Shown piece after piece: positions 54,081 through 63,718 of a DNA stretch of 64,000 bases. Each line of letters opens with the position of its first letter. The stretch's first letter is position 1. The stretch is from 3107 sp965216225. Lineage in GTDB: Bacteria > Pseudomonadota > Alphaproteobacteria > Rhodobacterales > Rhodobacteraceae. Location: the NCBI GenBank assembly GCA_965216225.1, contig CBDCFF010000024.1, positions 53,712-117,711 on the forward strand, read 5' to 3'. Made by a program: the position numbers and the translations under genes. The notes under the pieces are model-generated. The model was not told where the DNA came from. It saw nothing but the letters and a program-made list of their open reading frames with translations, and ran no database searches.

Positions 54081-55880
54081 ATGTTTCAGAGTTTCAGCAC
54101 CCGCTCCGACCCGCAGGCGGGGCCTGCGCGTCTGGCGCAACTGCGCGAGGAAATGGCGCGGCAAGGTTTGTCATGTTTCCTGATTCCGCGCTCTGACACC
54201 CATCAGGGGGAATATGTCGCGGCGCGGGATGAACGGCTGGGCTGGCTGACCGGGTTCACCGGGTCGGCGGGGTTCTGCGCCGTTCTGCCCAACGAAGCCG
54301 CTGTTTTCACTGACGCGCGCTATCGGGTTCAGGTGAAGGATCAGATCGACCTGCGGCATTTCACACCCGTGCATTGGCCACAGACAGGGCTGGGCGATTG
54401 GCTGGCAGCGCGTCTGGCGGATGGGGCAAAGGTTGGCTTTGACCCCTGGCTGCACGGCTGTCAGGACATCCGTTCGCTTCGCGAGGCGCTCTCGGGCACC
54501 GGCATTTCGCTGCAAAGCGTCGAAAATCCGGTTGATCGCATCTGGCATGATCAACCGGAACCACCCGTCGGCCCGATCACTCCCTACCCGGACGAACTTG
54601 CGGGGGAGAGCCACGAAAGCAAGCGAAAGCGGCTGTCTGAAACGATGAAAAAGGCCGGGCAGAGTGCGGCGGCGCTGACATTGCCGGACAGCATTGCCTG
54701 GCTTCTGAACATTCGCGGCGGCGACATTCCCCACACGCCGGTCGCCCATGCCTTTGCCATTCTGCACGACGACTCGAGCGTTGAACTGTTTGTCGCAGAG
54801 CAAAAGCTGAACGCGGAGTTGCGCAGACATCTGGGCGATGCGGTTTCCATTCACGCCCCGCCACGATTTGAGCCCCGATTGTCGGAATTGCGCGGCAACA
54901 TACTGGTGGACAAGGCAAGTGTCCCGGTGCAGGTGGTTCGGATACTTGAAGAAACCGCGACGCCCGTGTACGGGGCCGATCCCTGCATTCTTCCGAAGGC
55001 GCGCAAGAACCCGGCCGAGATTGCGGGCGCGGTCGAGGCGCATCTGCGCGACGGCGCGGCAATGGCGGAATTTCTGTGCTGGCTGGATCACGCCCTTCCC
55101 GGCGCAACCCTGACGGAAATCGACGTTGTCAGGAAACTGGAAGAGTTCCGCCGCGCGACCGGCGCGCTTCGCGACATCAGCTTTGACACGATCTGCGGCG
55201 CGGGACCGAACGGCGCCATCGTGCATTACCGCGTGACCGAAGCCGGCAATCGCACGATCCTGCCGGGCGAACTGCTGCTGATCGACAGCGGCGGTCAGTA
55301 TCCTGACGGCACCACGGATATTACCCGCACGGTTGCGGTTGGCGAGGTCGGGGATGAGGAAAAAACCTGCTTTACCCGCGTGTTGCAGGGCATGGTTGCA
55401 CTGTCGCGCGCGCGCTGGCCGAAAGGGCTGGCCGGGCGCGATCTGGATGCGCTGGCGCGCGCGCCGCTGTGGCTGGCGGGTCAGGACTATGATCATGGGA
55501 CGGGTCACGGTGTGGGCGCTTATCTGAGCGTTCATGAAGGCCCGGCCCGGCTTTCGCGCACTTCGCACGTTCCGCTGGAGCCGGGCATGATTCTGTCGAA
55601 CGAGCCAGGCTATTATCGCGAAGGGGCGTTCGGCATTCGCATCGAGAACCTGGTCGTTGTGGAACCCGCGCCCGACAGAGCTGACGGCGACCGGCGAGAG
55701 ATGTATCGGTTTCGCACGCTGACCCATGTGCCCGTCGATCGCCGCCTGATCACGGACATGCTTGCCCTTGCAGAGCGTGACTGGTTGAACGCATATCATT
55801 CGCGAACGCTGGAACAATTGCGGGGCCGCGTCGGCAAAGATTGCCGCAATTGGCTGGAGGCCGCCTGTTCGCCGCTCTGA
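54081..55880 (+). CDS. Xaa-Pro aminopeptidase (M24B family)
   Basis: A 599-residue three-domain aminopeptidase P of the long, eukaryote-like type, cleaving N-terminal residues before proline. Two creatinase-like N-terminal domains, then the pita-bread metal site: LLIDSGGQYPDGTTDITRT (two Asp), HGTGHGVGAYLSVHE (His), NEPGYY and GIRIENLV (two Glu), all present. The start at 54081 (MFQSFSTRSDPQAG) lies just after the cobT stop. Convergent with the ClC gene. Confidence 0.93.
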   Translation: MFQSFSTRSDPQAGPARLAQLREEMARQGLSCFLIPRSDTHQGEYVAARDERLGWLTGFTGSAGFCAVLPNEAAVFTDARYRVQVKDQIDLRHFTPVHWPQTGLGDWLAARLADGAKVGFDPWLHGCQDIRSLREALSGTGISLQSVENPVDRIWHDQPEPPVGPITPYPDELAGESHESKRKRLSETMKKAGQSAAALTLPDSIAWLLNIRGGDIPHTPVAHAFAILHDDSSVELFVAEQKLNAELRRHLGDAVSIHAPPRFEPRLSELRGNILVDKASVPVQVVRILEETATPVYGADPCILPKARKNPAEIAGAVEAHLRDGAAMAEFLCWLDHALPGATLTEIDVVRKLEEFRRATGALRDISFDTICGAGPNGAIVHYRVTEAGNRTILPGELLLIDSGGQYPDGTTDITRTVAVGEVGDEEKTCFTRVLQGMVALSRARWPKGLAGRDLDALARAPLWLAGQDYDHGTGHGVGAYLSVHEGPARLSRTSHVPLEPGMILSNEPGYYREGAFGIRIENLVVVEPAPDRADGDRREMYRFRTLTHVPVDRRLITDMLALAERDWLNAYHSRTLEQLRGRVGKDCRNWLEAACSPL

Positions 55881-55891
55881 CCGGTCGCGGG

Positions 55892-57580
55892 CTAGGAATG
55901 TTCTTCCGCTGCGGTCTCGGCCAGCGCCCGGCTGTAGGCGCGAAGCGCATCGACGTGAAACATGACGCCCATCAGCCGGGGCGCGGCGCCGTCGTCCGAC
56001 AGTGCGACAACCGGAAGAAACGCAGCGCCCGTGCTTTCAAAGATCGGCATGGCGGTTTCCAGACCGGCGTCGGCATCCACATAGCACCCGTCTTCGATCA
56101 TCGCCCGGCATCGGGCGCCATCGGGGGCGCCATCGGCCCCGACCGGACGCATGATCCGCGCAGCGTTTACCGCCGACAGCAAATAAGCCTGCGGGCCTGC
56201 GGCGACATGCAGCTTGCGCCGCTCCAGTTGCGTCAGAAAGAACGAGCGATTCACCAGACGGCTGGCCAATGCGGTGGACAGCGATACCGAAACCATCACC
56301 GCAAGCCCGGTCTGCCAATCCCCGGTCAGTTCGAACACGATCAGCGTCGTCGAGACAGGCGCGCCAAGAACAGCAGCGGAAACCGCGCCCATCCCGGCCA
56401 GCGCATAGAGCGCCTCGGACCTTGAAACCTCGGGAAATATGTTGGTTGCGATCAGGCCGAAGGCCAGGCCGGACAGCGCCCCCAGCATCAGCGAGGGCGA
56501 GAATATGCCGCCCCCCATCCTGCCGGCAATGGTGATCGCCGCCGCGACCCCTTTCAGGATGGCGAAAACAACCGCTTCGTGGAACATCAACTGACCTGTC
56601 AACGCCGCGCTGGTGGTTTTGTGCCCGACGCCGATGATATGCGGATAGCCAATCGCCAGCACCCCCAGCATCAACCCTGCGATCACCGGTCTGACCCAGC
56701 GCGGGATGCGGAACTTCCGGTGCAGATGCTCGGCGATGTCCTCCCCCCAGAAGATTGCGAGCATGAGCGCCGCGGCAATGAGGCCGCAGACCAGACCCAG
56801 GATCAGAAAGGCCGGAAGCTCTGCATAAAAGGCGAGCGCCCCATATTCCGGCAGGATAAATTCGGTGACGTTGCCGAATTCGAGCCGGTTGATCACCGTG
56901 CCCGCGACGCTTGCAATCACGATCGGCGCAAAGGCGTGTATGGCGAAATGGCGCAGCACGACCTCCAGCGCGAACAGGGCCCCGGCGATTGGCGCGTTGA
57001 ACGATGCGGAAACCGCTGCCGCGACGGCGCATCCCAGCAGATCCCGCCCGGTAATGCCGTCTGCGCGAATCCTGTCCGACACCCATGTGGAAATCACCCC
57101 GGCCAGATGCACCACCGGCCCTTCGCGGCCACTGGAGCCACCGGACGACAATGTGATCAACGAGGCAAGCGCAGAGGCAAGCCCCGCCTTCACCTCGACC
57201 CGTCCGTCATGCAGGGCCGCGCCCTCGATCACGTCCGCGACCGACCGCACCCGCCCATCCGGTGTAAAACGGTGCAGAACCAGCCCCACCAGCAGCCCGC
57301 CGGCCATCGGGATCAGCACGATCCAGTACCAGGGCAGCGCTTCCGCGAGGGAATGCAGCATACGGGTATCTTCGGTGCCGTAAATGACGGTCTGAAGCAG
57401 TTCGATCCCCTTGCGGAAGATCAGGGCTGCAACCCCTGCCGCGATCCCGATCAGGAGCGCGATGAACCAGAACTGTATCTGACCCGGCCCGCGCGCCAGC
57501 ATTATCCGCCAGGCCCGGCGGATGGCCCGCCCGGCCTTGCGCAGATGCTGAGTGATCAGCGATGGTTCCTTTTCCGCCAC
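55892..57580 (-). CDS. ClC-family chloride channel/antiporter
   Basis: A 562-residue polytopic membrane protein with the ClC fold. The selectivity region SSGGSSGREGPVVHLAG contains the GREGP gating-Glu motif; GRMGGGIFSPSLMLGA matches the GxFxP filter loop. The C-terminal 90 residues after the last helix are not a clear CBS pair. The start is uncertain: GTG at 57580 (KVAEKEPSLITQHLRK region) has AAGGGAAAG upstream; the frame stays open into the IS630-3 end at 57777, without family similarity. Whether it is a channel or a proton exchanger cannot be told. Confidence 0.88.
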   Translation of the reverse strand: MAEKEPSLITQHLRKAGRAIRRAWRIMLARGPGQIQFWFIALLIGIAAGVAALIFRKGIELLQTVIYGTEDTRMLHSLAEALPWYWIVLIPMAGGLLVGLVLHRFTPDGRVRSVADVIEGAALHDGRVEVKAGLASALASLITLSSGGSSGREGPVVHLAGVISTWVSDRIRADGITGRDLLGCAVAAAVSASFNAPIAGALFALEVVLRHFAIHAFAPIVIASVAGTVINRLEFGNVTEFILPEYGALAFYAELPAFLILGLVCGLIAAALMLAIFWGEDIAEHLHRKFRIPRWVRPVIAGLMLGVLAIGYPHIIGVGHKTTSAALTGQLMFHEAVVFAILKGVAAAITIAGRMGGGIFSPSLMLGALSGLAFGLIATNIFPEVSRSEALYALAGMGAVSAAVLGAPVSTTLIVFELTGDWQTGLAVMVSVSLSTALASRLVNRSFFLTQLERRKLHVAAGPQAYLLSAVNAARIMRPVGADGAPDGARCRAMIEDGCYVDADAGLETAMPIFESTGAAFLPVVALSDDGAAPRLMGVMFHVDALRAYSRALAETAAEEHS

Positions 57581-57776
57581 TTTCGGCTTTCCCTTGCCCG
57601 CGCCCCCGGGGGTTTCGCTCCGCCCCCTCGTGGGGCAGGATTCGCATACATGATCAGGGGATCGGAATGACGTTGCAATCCGCCCTCGACGCCCTCGGGA
57701 CAGTTCCAGGCGACCGCTTGATAGACTATTAGGGCGATGATAAGTGCCGGAGGCGCAAAGAATCAAGCCAATCCTA

Positions 57777-58166
57777 GTCACCCGGAATTGTACTTTGTAT
57801 CATTGACTGAGCGGGAATTGAGGAGGATGTTGCGATGGTGGGACGTTTGGCGGATGCAGTGGTTTTGAGCGAAGATGAGCGCCGTTTTCTCGAGGGTCAG
57901 GTTCGGCGTCACAAAGCGGCACGTTCGCTGTCGGACCGATGCCGGATGATCCTGCTGTGCGCCGATGGATTGGCGAGCAAGGAAGTGGCGGCCCGGCTTG
58001 GGGTGCATGAACACACAGTCGGCAAATGGCGCAGACGTTTTGTGCGATGCCGGATTGAAGGTCTCACCGACGAATACCGCTCCGGTCGCCCGCGCACCGT
58101 GTCGGACGATCAGGTGACTGCGGTGATTGAGCGCACGCTGAACACGACCCCGAGGGATGCGACCCA
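57777..58166 (+). mobile_element. IS630-family element, copy 3, 5' part only
   Basis: End GTCACCCGG preceded by TA (57775-57776). Includes the transposase start (57835) and its helix-turn-helix up to RTLNTTPRDATH, cut at 58166 by IS481-2. The remaining 3' two thirds are missing; a fresh IS630 copy begins on the far side. Confidence 0.88.
57835..58166 (+). pseudogene. IS630 transposase fragment (copy 3)
   Basis: First 110 codons (MVGRLADAVVLSEDERRFLE to RDATH) with the DNA-binding domain and no catalytic residues. The frame runs on 34 codons into IS481-2 to a stop at 58269. Confidence 0.85.
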
Positions 58167-59133
58167 TGTCACATCCCGGAAGGTAGTATGGCTGTTTTTT
58201 GAACAGTTCCGGCTTGAGTTTGTGCCAGTCCTTCATGGCCTGCAAGGGCGTTCTGGTGCTCAATGCTGACTGAGGAAACTGCTGGTTGTAGAGCCAGACA
58301 TAGCGTTGCAGCGTTGTCTCCAGGTTTTCGCCGGAACGGAAGTGATGGCTTTGGAGCACCTCCTCGATGCGGCCGTTGAACCTCTCGACCATGCCGTTGG
58401 TTTGGGGCGACTTCGGCGGGGTCAAGCGGTGGTCGATATCAAGGTCTGCGCAAAGCGCATCGAACGCATGCGCGCCGGTTGCAGCGCGTTTGCGTAGACC
58501 AAACAGCCGGTCGGTGAACTCCTTGCCGTTATCGGTCAACACAGTGCGGATGCAAATCGGGCAGGCCCGTTCCAGATCGCGCAGGAAGCGGCGGGCGTTG
58601 GCGGCAGTCCTGGCTTTGAAGACACGAATGAAGACCCAACGCGTCGCCCGGTCGATGGCCACGAAAAGATAGCGGCGCGAGGTTTCATCGGCCATTTGCG
58701 GTAGGTATTTCAGGTCGATGTGTATGTATCCTGGCTCGTAGGCCTTGAAGGCGCTGTGCTTCGGCTTCGGTGCTTTGGCCTTCAGATCGCGTAGGTTTCC
58801 CACACCATGACGACGAAGGCAGCGGTCCAGGCCAGAGCGCGAGGCATTCGGATTCAGGAACTCTCGCACCACCGCCAGCAGGTCGTCGAGTGATACCAGC
58901 AGCGTCCTGCGCAAGGTCACCGCAACCGCCTCTTGCGCCGGTGTCAGCGTGGTTTGCAGCCGGTGTGGCGTGTGGCTGCGATCCTCGACGCCATCGCGGC
59001 GCCGCCATTTGTAGACAGTCTGCTCGGTCGTCCCGTATCGCTCCGCCAAGATGGAAGCAGACGCATCACTGGCCTGGAGGGCCGACCGAACCTTCGGCGT
59101 CGTTGTAGCCTGCTTGTGAAGTTGGATCACCAT
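58164..59133 (-). CDS. IS481-type transposase (copy 2), no own stop codon
   Basis: Same 323-residue enzyme as copy 1 (start MVIQLHKQATTTPKV; Gln for His in TTLQRYVWLYN). After YYLPGCD the frame leaves the element and continues antisense through IS630-3 to a stop at 57778, giving a fusion of about 450 residues. All catalytic motifs are present. Confidence 0.82.
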
Positions 59134-59225
59134 GGTCGCACCCCGTCCCGAATGTCCCACAGAACCGACCTTGCCATGAAAAGGGCAGATCGACGAGGGG
59201 AAATATGATCATACGGGATGGAACA
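58167..59225 (-). mobile_element. IS481-family element, copy 2 (IS481-2)
   Basis: 1059 bp, inverted relative to copy 1, two bases shorter near GGGACGGGGTGCGACC. The flanks differ: GACCCA on the left, GCTAGT on the right. So no target duplication is kept, and one side has been rearranged. The right flank is a CTAG created by the next IS630. Confidence 0.85.
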
Positions 59226-59229
59226 GCTA

Positions 59230-60163
59230 GTCACCCGGAATTGTAATTTGTATCATTGACTGAGCGGGAATTGAGGAGGATGTTGCGATGGTGGGACGTT
59301 TGGCGGATGCAGTGGTTCTGAGCGAAGATGAGCGCCGTTTTCTCGAGGGTCAGGTTCGGCGTCACAAAGCGGCACGTTCGCTGTCGGACCGATGCCGGAT
59401 GATCCTGCTGTGCGCCGATGGATTGGCGAGCAAGGAAGTGGCGGCCCGGCTTGGGGTGCATGAACACACAGTCGGCAAATGGCGCAGACGTTTTGTGCGA
59501 TGCCGGATTGAAGGTCTCACCGACGAATACCGCTCCGGTCGCCCGCGCACCGTGTCGGACGATCAGGTGACTGCGGTGATTGAGCGCACGCTGAACACGA
59601 CCCCGAGGGATGCGACCCATTGGTCGCTCCGAAGCATGGCAGCGGCGACGGGACTGTCGCACACCACCCTCCGGCGGATTTGGAACGGGTTCGGCCTGCA
59701 ACCGCACCGAAGCGAGACATTCAAGCTCTCAACCGACCCGCTGTTGGTGGACAAGGTGCACGATATCGTCGGGCTGTACCTGTCACCGCCGAACAGGGCT
59801 GTCGTGTTGTGTGTTGACGAGAAATCGCAAATCCAGGCGCTGGATCGCGAACAGCCTGTGCTGCCAATGGCGCCCGGCGTGGCCGAGCGGCGCACCCACA
59901 CCTGCATCCGACACGGCACGACGTCGCTTTTTGCAGCACTGGATATCGCCACCGGCGCCGTGATCGGCAAATGCTACAAGCGGCACCGCGCCACCGGGTT
60001 CCTCGACTTCCTCAAACAGATCGACCGGCAGATGCCGGACGGGCCGGAGGTGCATATCGTCATGGACAATTACGCCACCCACAAAACCCCGAAGATCAAG
60101 GCCTGGCTGGCACGCCGCCCGCATTGGCATGTCCACTTCACACCGACCTCGGCCAGTTGGATC
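59230..60163 (+). mobile_element. IS630-family element, copy 4, cut by IS66-3
   Basis: Starts GTCACCCGG after TA (59228-59229). Most of the element is present, but IS66-3 follows at 60164, and no 3' end is found in the window. Confidence 0.88.
59288..60163 (+). pseudogene. IS630 transposase, 3' truncated (copy 4)
   Basis: Residues 1-292 of the transposase, including VLCVDEKS and IVMDNYATHK; it ends at TPTSASWI, immediately before the NQVERWF that holds the catalytic Glu. It then reads 4 codons into IS66-3 (stop 60178). Catalytically dead. Confidence 0.88.
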
Positions 60164-60227
60164 GTGAGCGTCCGTTGAAGCCGACCTAACGCGGGGGCGG
60201 AGGAGCCGATAGTGTCCACCATCGATA

Positions 60228-60469
60228 GTGGACACCATGAGGCACTCTATGGCTGGCAGGCGCAAGAAGCGAATTTGGTGGGACGACGAGAAGCGTTCGA
60301 TCTGCCTGCAGACTGCCGCGCCGGGTGTTTCTGTGGCTCAGGTTGCGCGGCGCTACGCGATGAACGCCAATCTGATCTTCAAATGGCTGAAGGACCCGCG
60401 TTTTGCGCCAGATTTCACCGAGGTCGTAGCTGGATCTGTGTTTCTGCCGGTTGAGATTTCTCCGGCTGC
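60228..60469 (+). pseudogene. tnpA: IS66-3 tnpA, 5' part
   Basis: First 80 codons with the helix-turn-helix, up to VEISPA, then IS21-3. The rest is at 63108-63248. Confidence 0.88.
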
Positions 60470-60596
60470 TGTAGCGCGACAATCAAGATGAGAAGTGCGC
60501 GTCAATCAGGATGAGAATCCTTGGTCGCGACGTTTGGGACGATGCCGGGCTTTTGTGCCGCGATCAAGGGGTTTGTTTTTTGATTGTCGCGGAGCG

Positions 60597-61406
60597 TCAA
60601 TCAGCTTTGGTGTTTTCCGGTGTGGCTTTTTGTGCAGGCCTTCCCGGCCCCTTTGCCTTTTGTGCTGCTCTTCGCCGGTAGCTTTCGACATTCATCTCGA
60701 AGATGGTTGCGTGGTGCACGAGCCTGTCGACGGCGGCCAATGTCATGGCCGGGTCTGGAAAAATCGCATTCCACTCCCCGAAGGGCTGGTTGGCCGTGAT
60801 CAACATTGAGCGGCGTTCATATCTCGCGCTGATGAGTTCGAAGAGCACACTGGTTTCAGCCTGATCCTTGGTGACGTAGGTGATGTCATCGAGGATCAGC
60901 AGATGGAATTTGTCGAGCTTTGCAATGGCACTTTCGAGGACGAGATCGCGGCGGGCCTGTTGGAGTTTCTGGACCAGATCGGTGGTGCGGCTGAATAGGA
61001 CGCGGTAGCCTTGCTCGACAAGGGCGAGCCCGATGGCTGAGCCGAGATGTGATTTGCCCACACCTGGCGGCCCAAACAGCAGGATGTTGCCGCCCTTTCC
61101 GATCCAGCTGTCGCCAGCGGTGATCGCACTGACATGGGCCTTGGACAGCATGGGGACGGCTGTGAAGTCGAAGGTGTCGATCGTTTTTCCGGGCAACAGG
61201 CGTGCCTGTGCGAGATGTCGCTCGATACGACGGCGATCTCGTTCAGCCAGTTCATGCTCCACCAGGGTGCTGAGCATCCGAGCGGCGGGCCAGCCTTCCT
61301 TGTCGGCTTGTTCCGCAAAGCGCGGCCATAGCGCCTTGATGGCTGGCAAGCGCAATTCGGTCAGAGCCAAGGTTAGGCGGGCGGTATCGGTCTGGGGCGA
61401 TGTCAT
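60597..61406 (-). CDS. istB: IstB ATPase of IS21 (copy 3)
   Basis: 269 residues, the same sequence as the other two copies where compared, including Walker A and the four-base overlap with istA. Confidence 0.95.
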   Translation of the reverse strand: MTSPQTDTARLTLALTELRLPAIKALWPRFAEQADKEGWPAARMLSTLVEHELAERDRRRIERHLAQARLLPGKTIDTFDFTAVPMLSKAHVSAITAGDSWIGKGGNILLFGPPGVGKSHLGSAIGLALVEQGYRVLFSRTTDLVQKLQQARRDLVLESAIAKLDKFHLLILDDITYVTKDQAETSVLFELISARYERRSMLITANQPFGEWNAIFPDPAMTLAAVDRLVHHATIFEMNVESYRRRAAQKAKGPGRPAQKATPENTKAD

Positions 61407-62923
61407 GCTGTCACCTCCTGAGCGGATGGCGTACCGCCGACCAACTGGTCGTAAGATGACAGGTCGGCCAGTTGCACCGCGACTTGGGGGAGTGCGTCTT
61501 GTGATGGGCTAAACACTGCGCGTAGGGCCGCCATGTCAGGCGGGCGCTTCTGGCGAAGGTCCTCCTCAAGCTGCGCTGCCAATTCAGCCTCGCAGCCCCG
61601 CTCGTGTGCCAGCGCCAGAAGATCGACAACCATGCGACACGCCGCCTTCTCACTGGTCTGCTCCAGCAGGAATGCGAACATGTTACGGAACGCCCGGCGC
61701 GGGAATAGCTGATCCCGATAGACCAGCCCCATCAGCGCCATGGGCTTTTTGCGCAAGGAGTGGATGACGTGGTGGTAATTGACCACGTGCCCATGGCTCC
61801 CGGTGCTCGAGGCTCGTCCGCGTGTCAGCGTTAGCAGGGCAGAGCTTCCCAGGAACAGCTCCAACCGATCATCGTAGAGCCGAACCCGCAGCTGATGCCC
61901 GATCAACCGGGATGGCACGGTGTAGAACACCTTGCGCAAGGTGAAGCCCCCGGAGGAAGTGACGCGCAACGTGATCTCCTCGTAATCCGTGGTCCGCCGC
62001 GTCGGCAAAGGTCTGAGGCTCGCACGTTCCGCATCGATACGCTTGGCATTGCGGGCGTTGATCCGGCCCACGATCTCGTCGATGAAGCGACGATAATCTT
62101 GCAAGCTTTCGAAGTCGCGCGACCCACGCATGACCAGCGCGTCCTCAATGGTGCGCTTCAGATGCCCATTGGGGCTCTCGATGGAACCGTTCTCGTGTGC
62201 GACGCCCTTGTTGTTGCGCGTCGGCGTCATTCCATAATGGTTGCACAGGGCGTCGAAGCGGTCGGTTAGATCGGCCCGGGATGACTTATCCAGGTTCTTG
62301 AAGGCCGCCGACAGGCTGTCAGTTCCATGATTGTGTGGCACGCCGCCGAGCGTCCAGAGGGCGTTCTGCAATCCCTCAGCCAGCGCCACATAGCTTTCGC
62401 CGCCCAGCACGACGTGGGCGTGCTGAAACCCGCTATAGGCAAGCCGGAAGTGATACAGTCGATGGCCCAGTGCCTCACCGGCAATGGTCACACCCAACTT
62501 GCCCATGGCGGTGAAATCCGACAGGCCCATTTTGCCCGGTGTGTGGGTCTGCCGGAAAATGACGTCCTGTTCAGGGCCGTGTTCCGCATTCCAGGCGCGT
62601 ATCCGTCGCTCCGGAGTCCGTCGGATGCCCGTACCCAGATCAGAATGCCGACGCAGAAGCTCCTCGTAAACCGCCACAGGTCGGATCCCCGGTGAGGACC
62701 GCAGAAGCGGCACGACCTCCGCATCAAAAATGTCCGCCAGCGGGTCCGGACGCCGCCGGCCGCGAGGGGCCTTCTTCTGTGATGGTAAAATTGGGTCAGC
62801 TTGCAGCCGATAGCCCGTTGCCTGGCTGATCCCCGCCTTGGCAGCGGCAACGGCAACGGAATGGGTCGATCTGAGCGTCATGAAGAGCCTCATTTGTTGG
62901 TCAGTGACATGACAGCCCGGCAT
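61403..62923 (-). CDS. istA: IstA transposase of IS21 (copy 3)
   Basis: 506 residues from MPGCHVTDQQM. Matches copy 2 (Pro in RRTPERRIRAW). Complete DDE set, so this IS21 also looks intact. Confidence 0.93.
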   Translation of the reverse strand: MPGCHVTDQQMRLFMTLRSTHSVAVAAAKAGISQATGYRLQADPILPSQKKAPRGRRRPDPLADIFDAEVVPLLRSSPGIRPVAVYEELLRRHSDLGTGIRRTPERRIRAWNAEHGPEQDVIFRQTHTPGKMGLSDFTAMGKLGVTIAGEALGHRLYHFRLAYSGFQHAHVVLGGESYVALAEGLQNALWTLGGVPHNHGTDSLSAAFKNLDKSSRADLTDRFDALCNHYGMTPTRNNKGVAHENGSIESPNGHLKRTIEDALVMRGSRDFESLQDYRRFIDEIVGRINARNAKRIDAERASLRPLPTRRTTDYEEITLRVTSSGGFTLRKVFYTVPSRLIGHQLRVRLYDDRLELFLGSSALLTLTRGRASSTGSHGHVVNYHHVIHSLRKKPMALMGLVYRDQLFPRRAFRNMFAFLLEQTSEKAACRMVVDLLALAHERGCEAELAAQLEEDLRQKRPPDMAALRAVFSPSQDALPQVAVQLADLSSYDQLVGGTPSAQEVTA

Positions 62924-63107
62924 GAACGATCCCCTTGCACAGAAAATCATTCCTTATCCGAGCCGGCCACAACCGTCAGGCCCGCCCCAAAAGGGCAAAA
63001 CGCGTGTGCGGGGCCTCCCCAGTCGGGCTACGCCCTCCCTGCGAGCCCCCGCACACGCGTTCTCATCCTGATTGACGCTGGATTCTCACCTTGTTTGTCG
63101 CGCAGCA

Positions 63108-63248
63108 GGCTGCTTCACATCCGGTCCCGGCGCAGCCATCCGGTCCCGTCGCCTTCGGTGGCCGTATCGAGATTGAGTTGGCTGGCGGTCACCGGATCAG
63201 CGCCGAGGGTGGGTTCGATCCTGATGTGCTGGCGCGGCTGCTGAAGGG
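63108..63248 (+). pseudogene. tnpA: IS66-3 tnpA, 3' part
   Basis: Continues SHPVPAQPSGPVAFGGRIEI to ARLLKG, then joins foreign DNA two codons before the normal end (LMS). The stop used is at 63279, in the IS256 leader. Confidence 0.85.
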
Positions 63249-63705
63249 AGTTATAGCCGAAAGTTGGTTATGGCGCTGATTGGCGGCCTATCATGGCGTT
63301 GTTCACGCGGCGCAATTCTCAGCAGAGAAAAGGATATGCCACATGACGAAGTCTCCCATCACGCCGTTGCCCGGTCCATCGGGATTTTCGTCTGACCCGC
63401 TGACCGACATCCTGCAAACCGGCGCGCGCCAACTGCTCAAACAGGCGGTGGAAGCGGAATTGGCCACGCTCCTCGCCGCCCATGCCCGCGAGGTGACGGA
63501 CGATGGCCGTGCGCGGCTGGTGCGCCATGGTCATCTGCCCGAGCGCGAGGTTATGACCGGCATCGGCCCGATAGCAGTGAAGGCGCCGCGGGTGCGGGAC
63601 CGGGGCAATGTGGACGAAAAGATCCGTTTCGCCTCGTCGATCTTGCCGCCCTGGCTGCGCAAGACCAGATCGATTGAGGAACTGCTGCCGTGGCTCTATC
63701 TCAAG
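63249..63705 (+). mobile_element. IS256-family element, 5' part only
   Basis: Leader (63249-63342) plus the first 121 codons of the transposase, cut on the right by an IS110 relic. The leader closely resembles 25785-25844 behind pnp. Confidence 0.75.
63343..63705 (+). pseudogene. IS256 transposase, N-terminal remnant
   Basis: MTKSPITPLPGPSGF, LTDILQTGARQLLKQAVEAE, LVRHGHLPEREVMTGIGPIA and SILPPWLRKTRSIEELLPWL are typical of IS256 N-termini. It ends at LYLK, and the frame then picks up 7 foreign codons (stop 63729). Confidence 0.85.
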
Positions 63706-63718
63706 ATATCTGTCCTGG

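Larger units (their letters stand above)
60470..63107 (-). mobile_element. IS21-family element copy 3 (IS21-3)
   Basis: 2638 bp, flanked by the 6-bp repeat GGCTGC (60464-60469, 63108-63113). The leader hairpin lies at 62999-63061. Confidence 0.95.
60164..63248 (+). mobile_element. IS66-family element copy 3, truncated (IS66-3), with IS21-3 inside
   Basis: Only the tnpA end is present: it begins GTGAGCGTCCGTTGAAG, is opened by IS21-3 in tnpA, and stops at 63248 within the last tnpA codons, where an IS256 leader begins. Orientation is opposite to copies 1 and 2. Confidence 0.88.
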
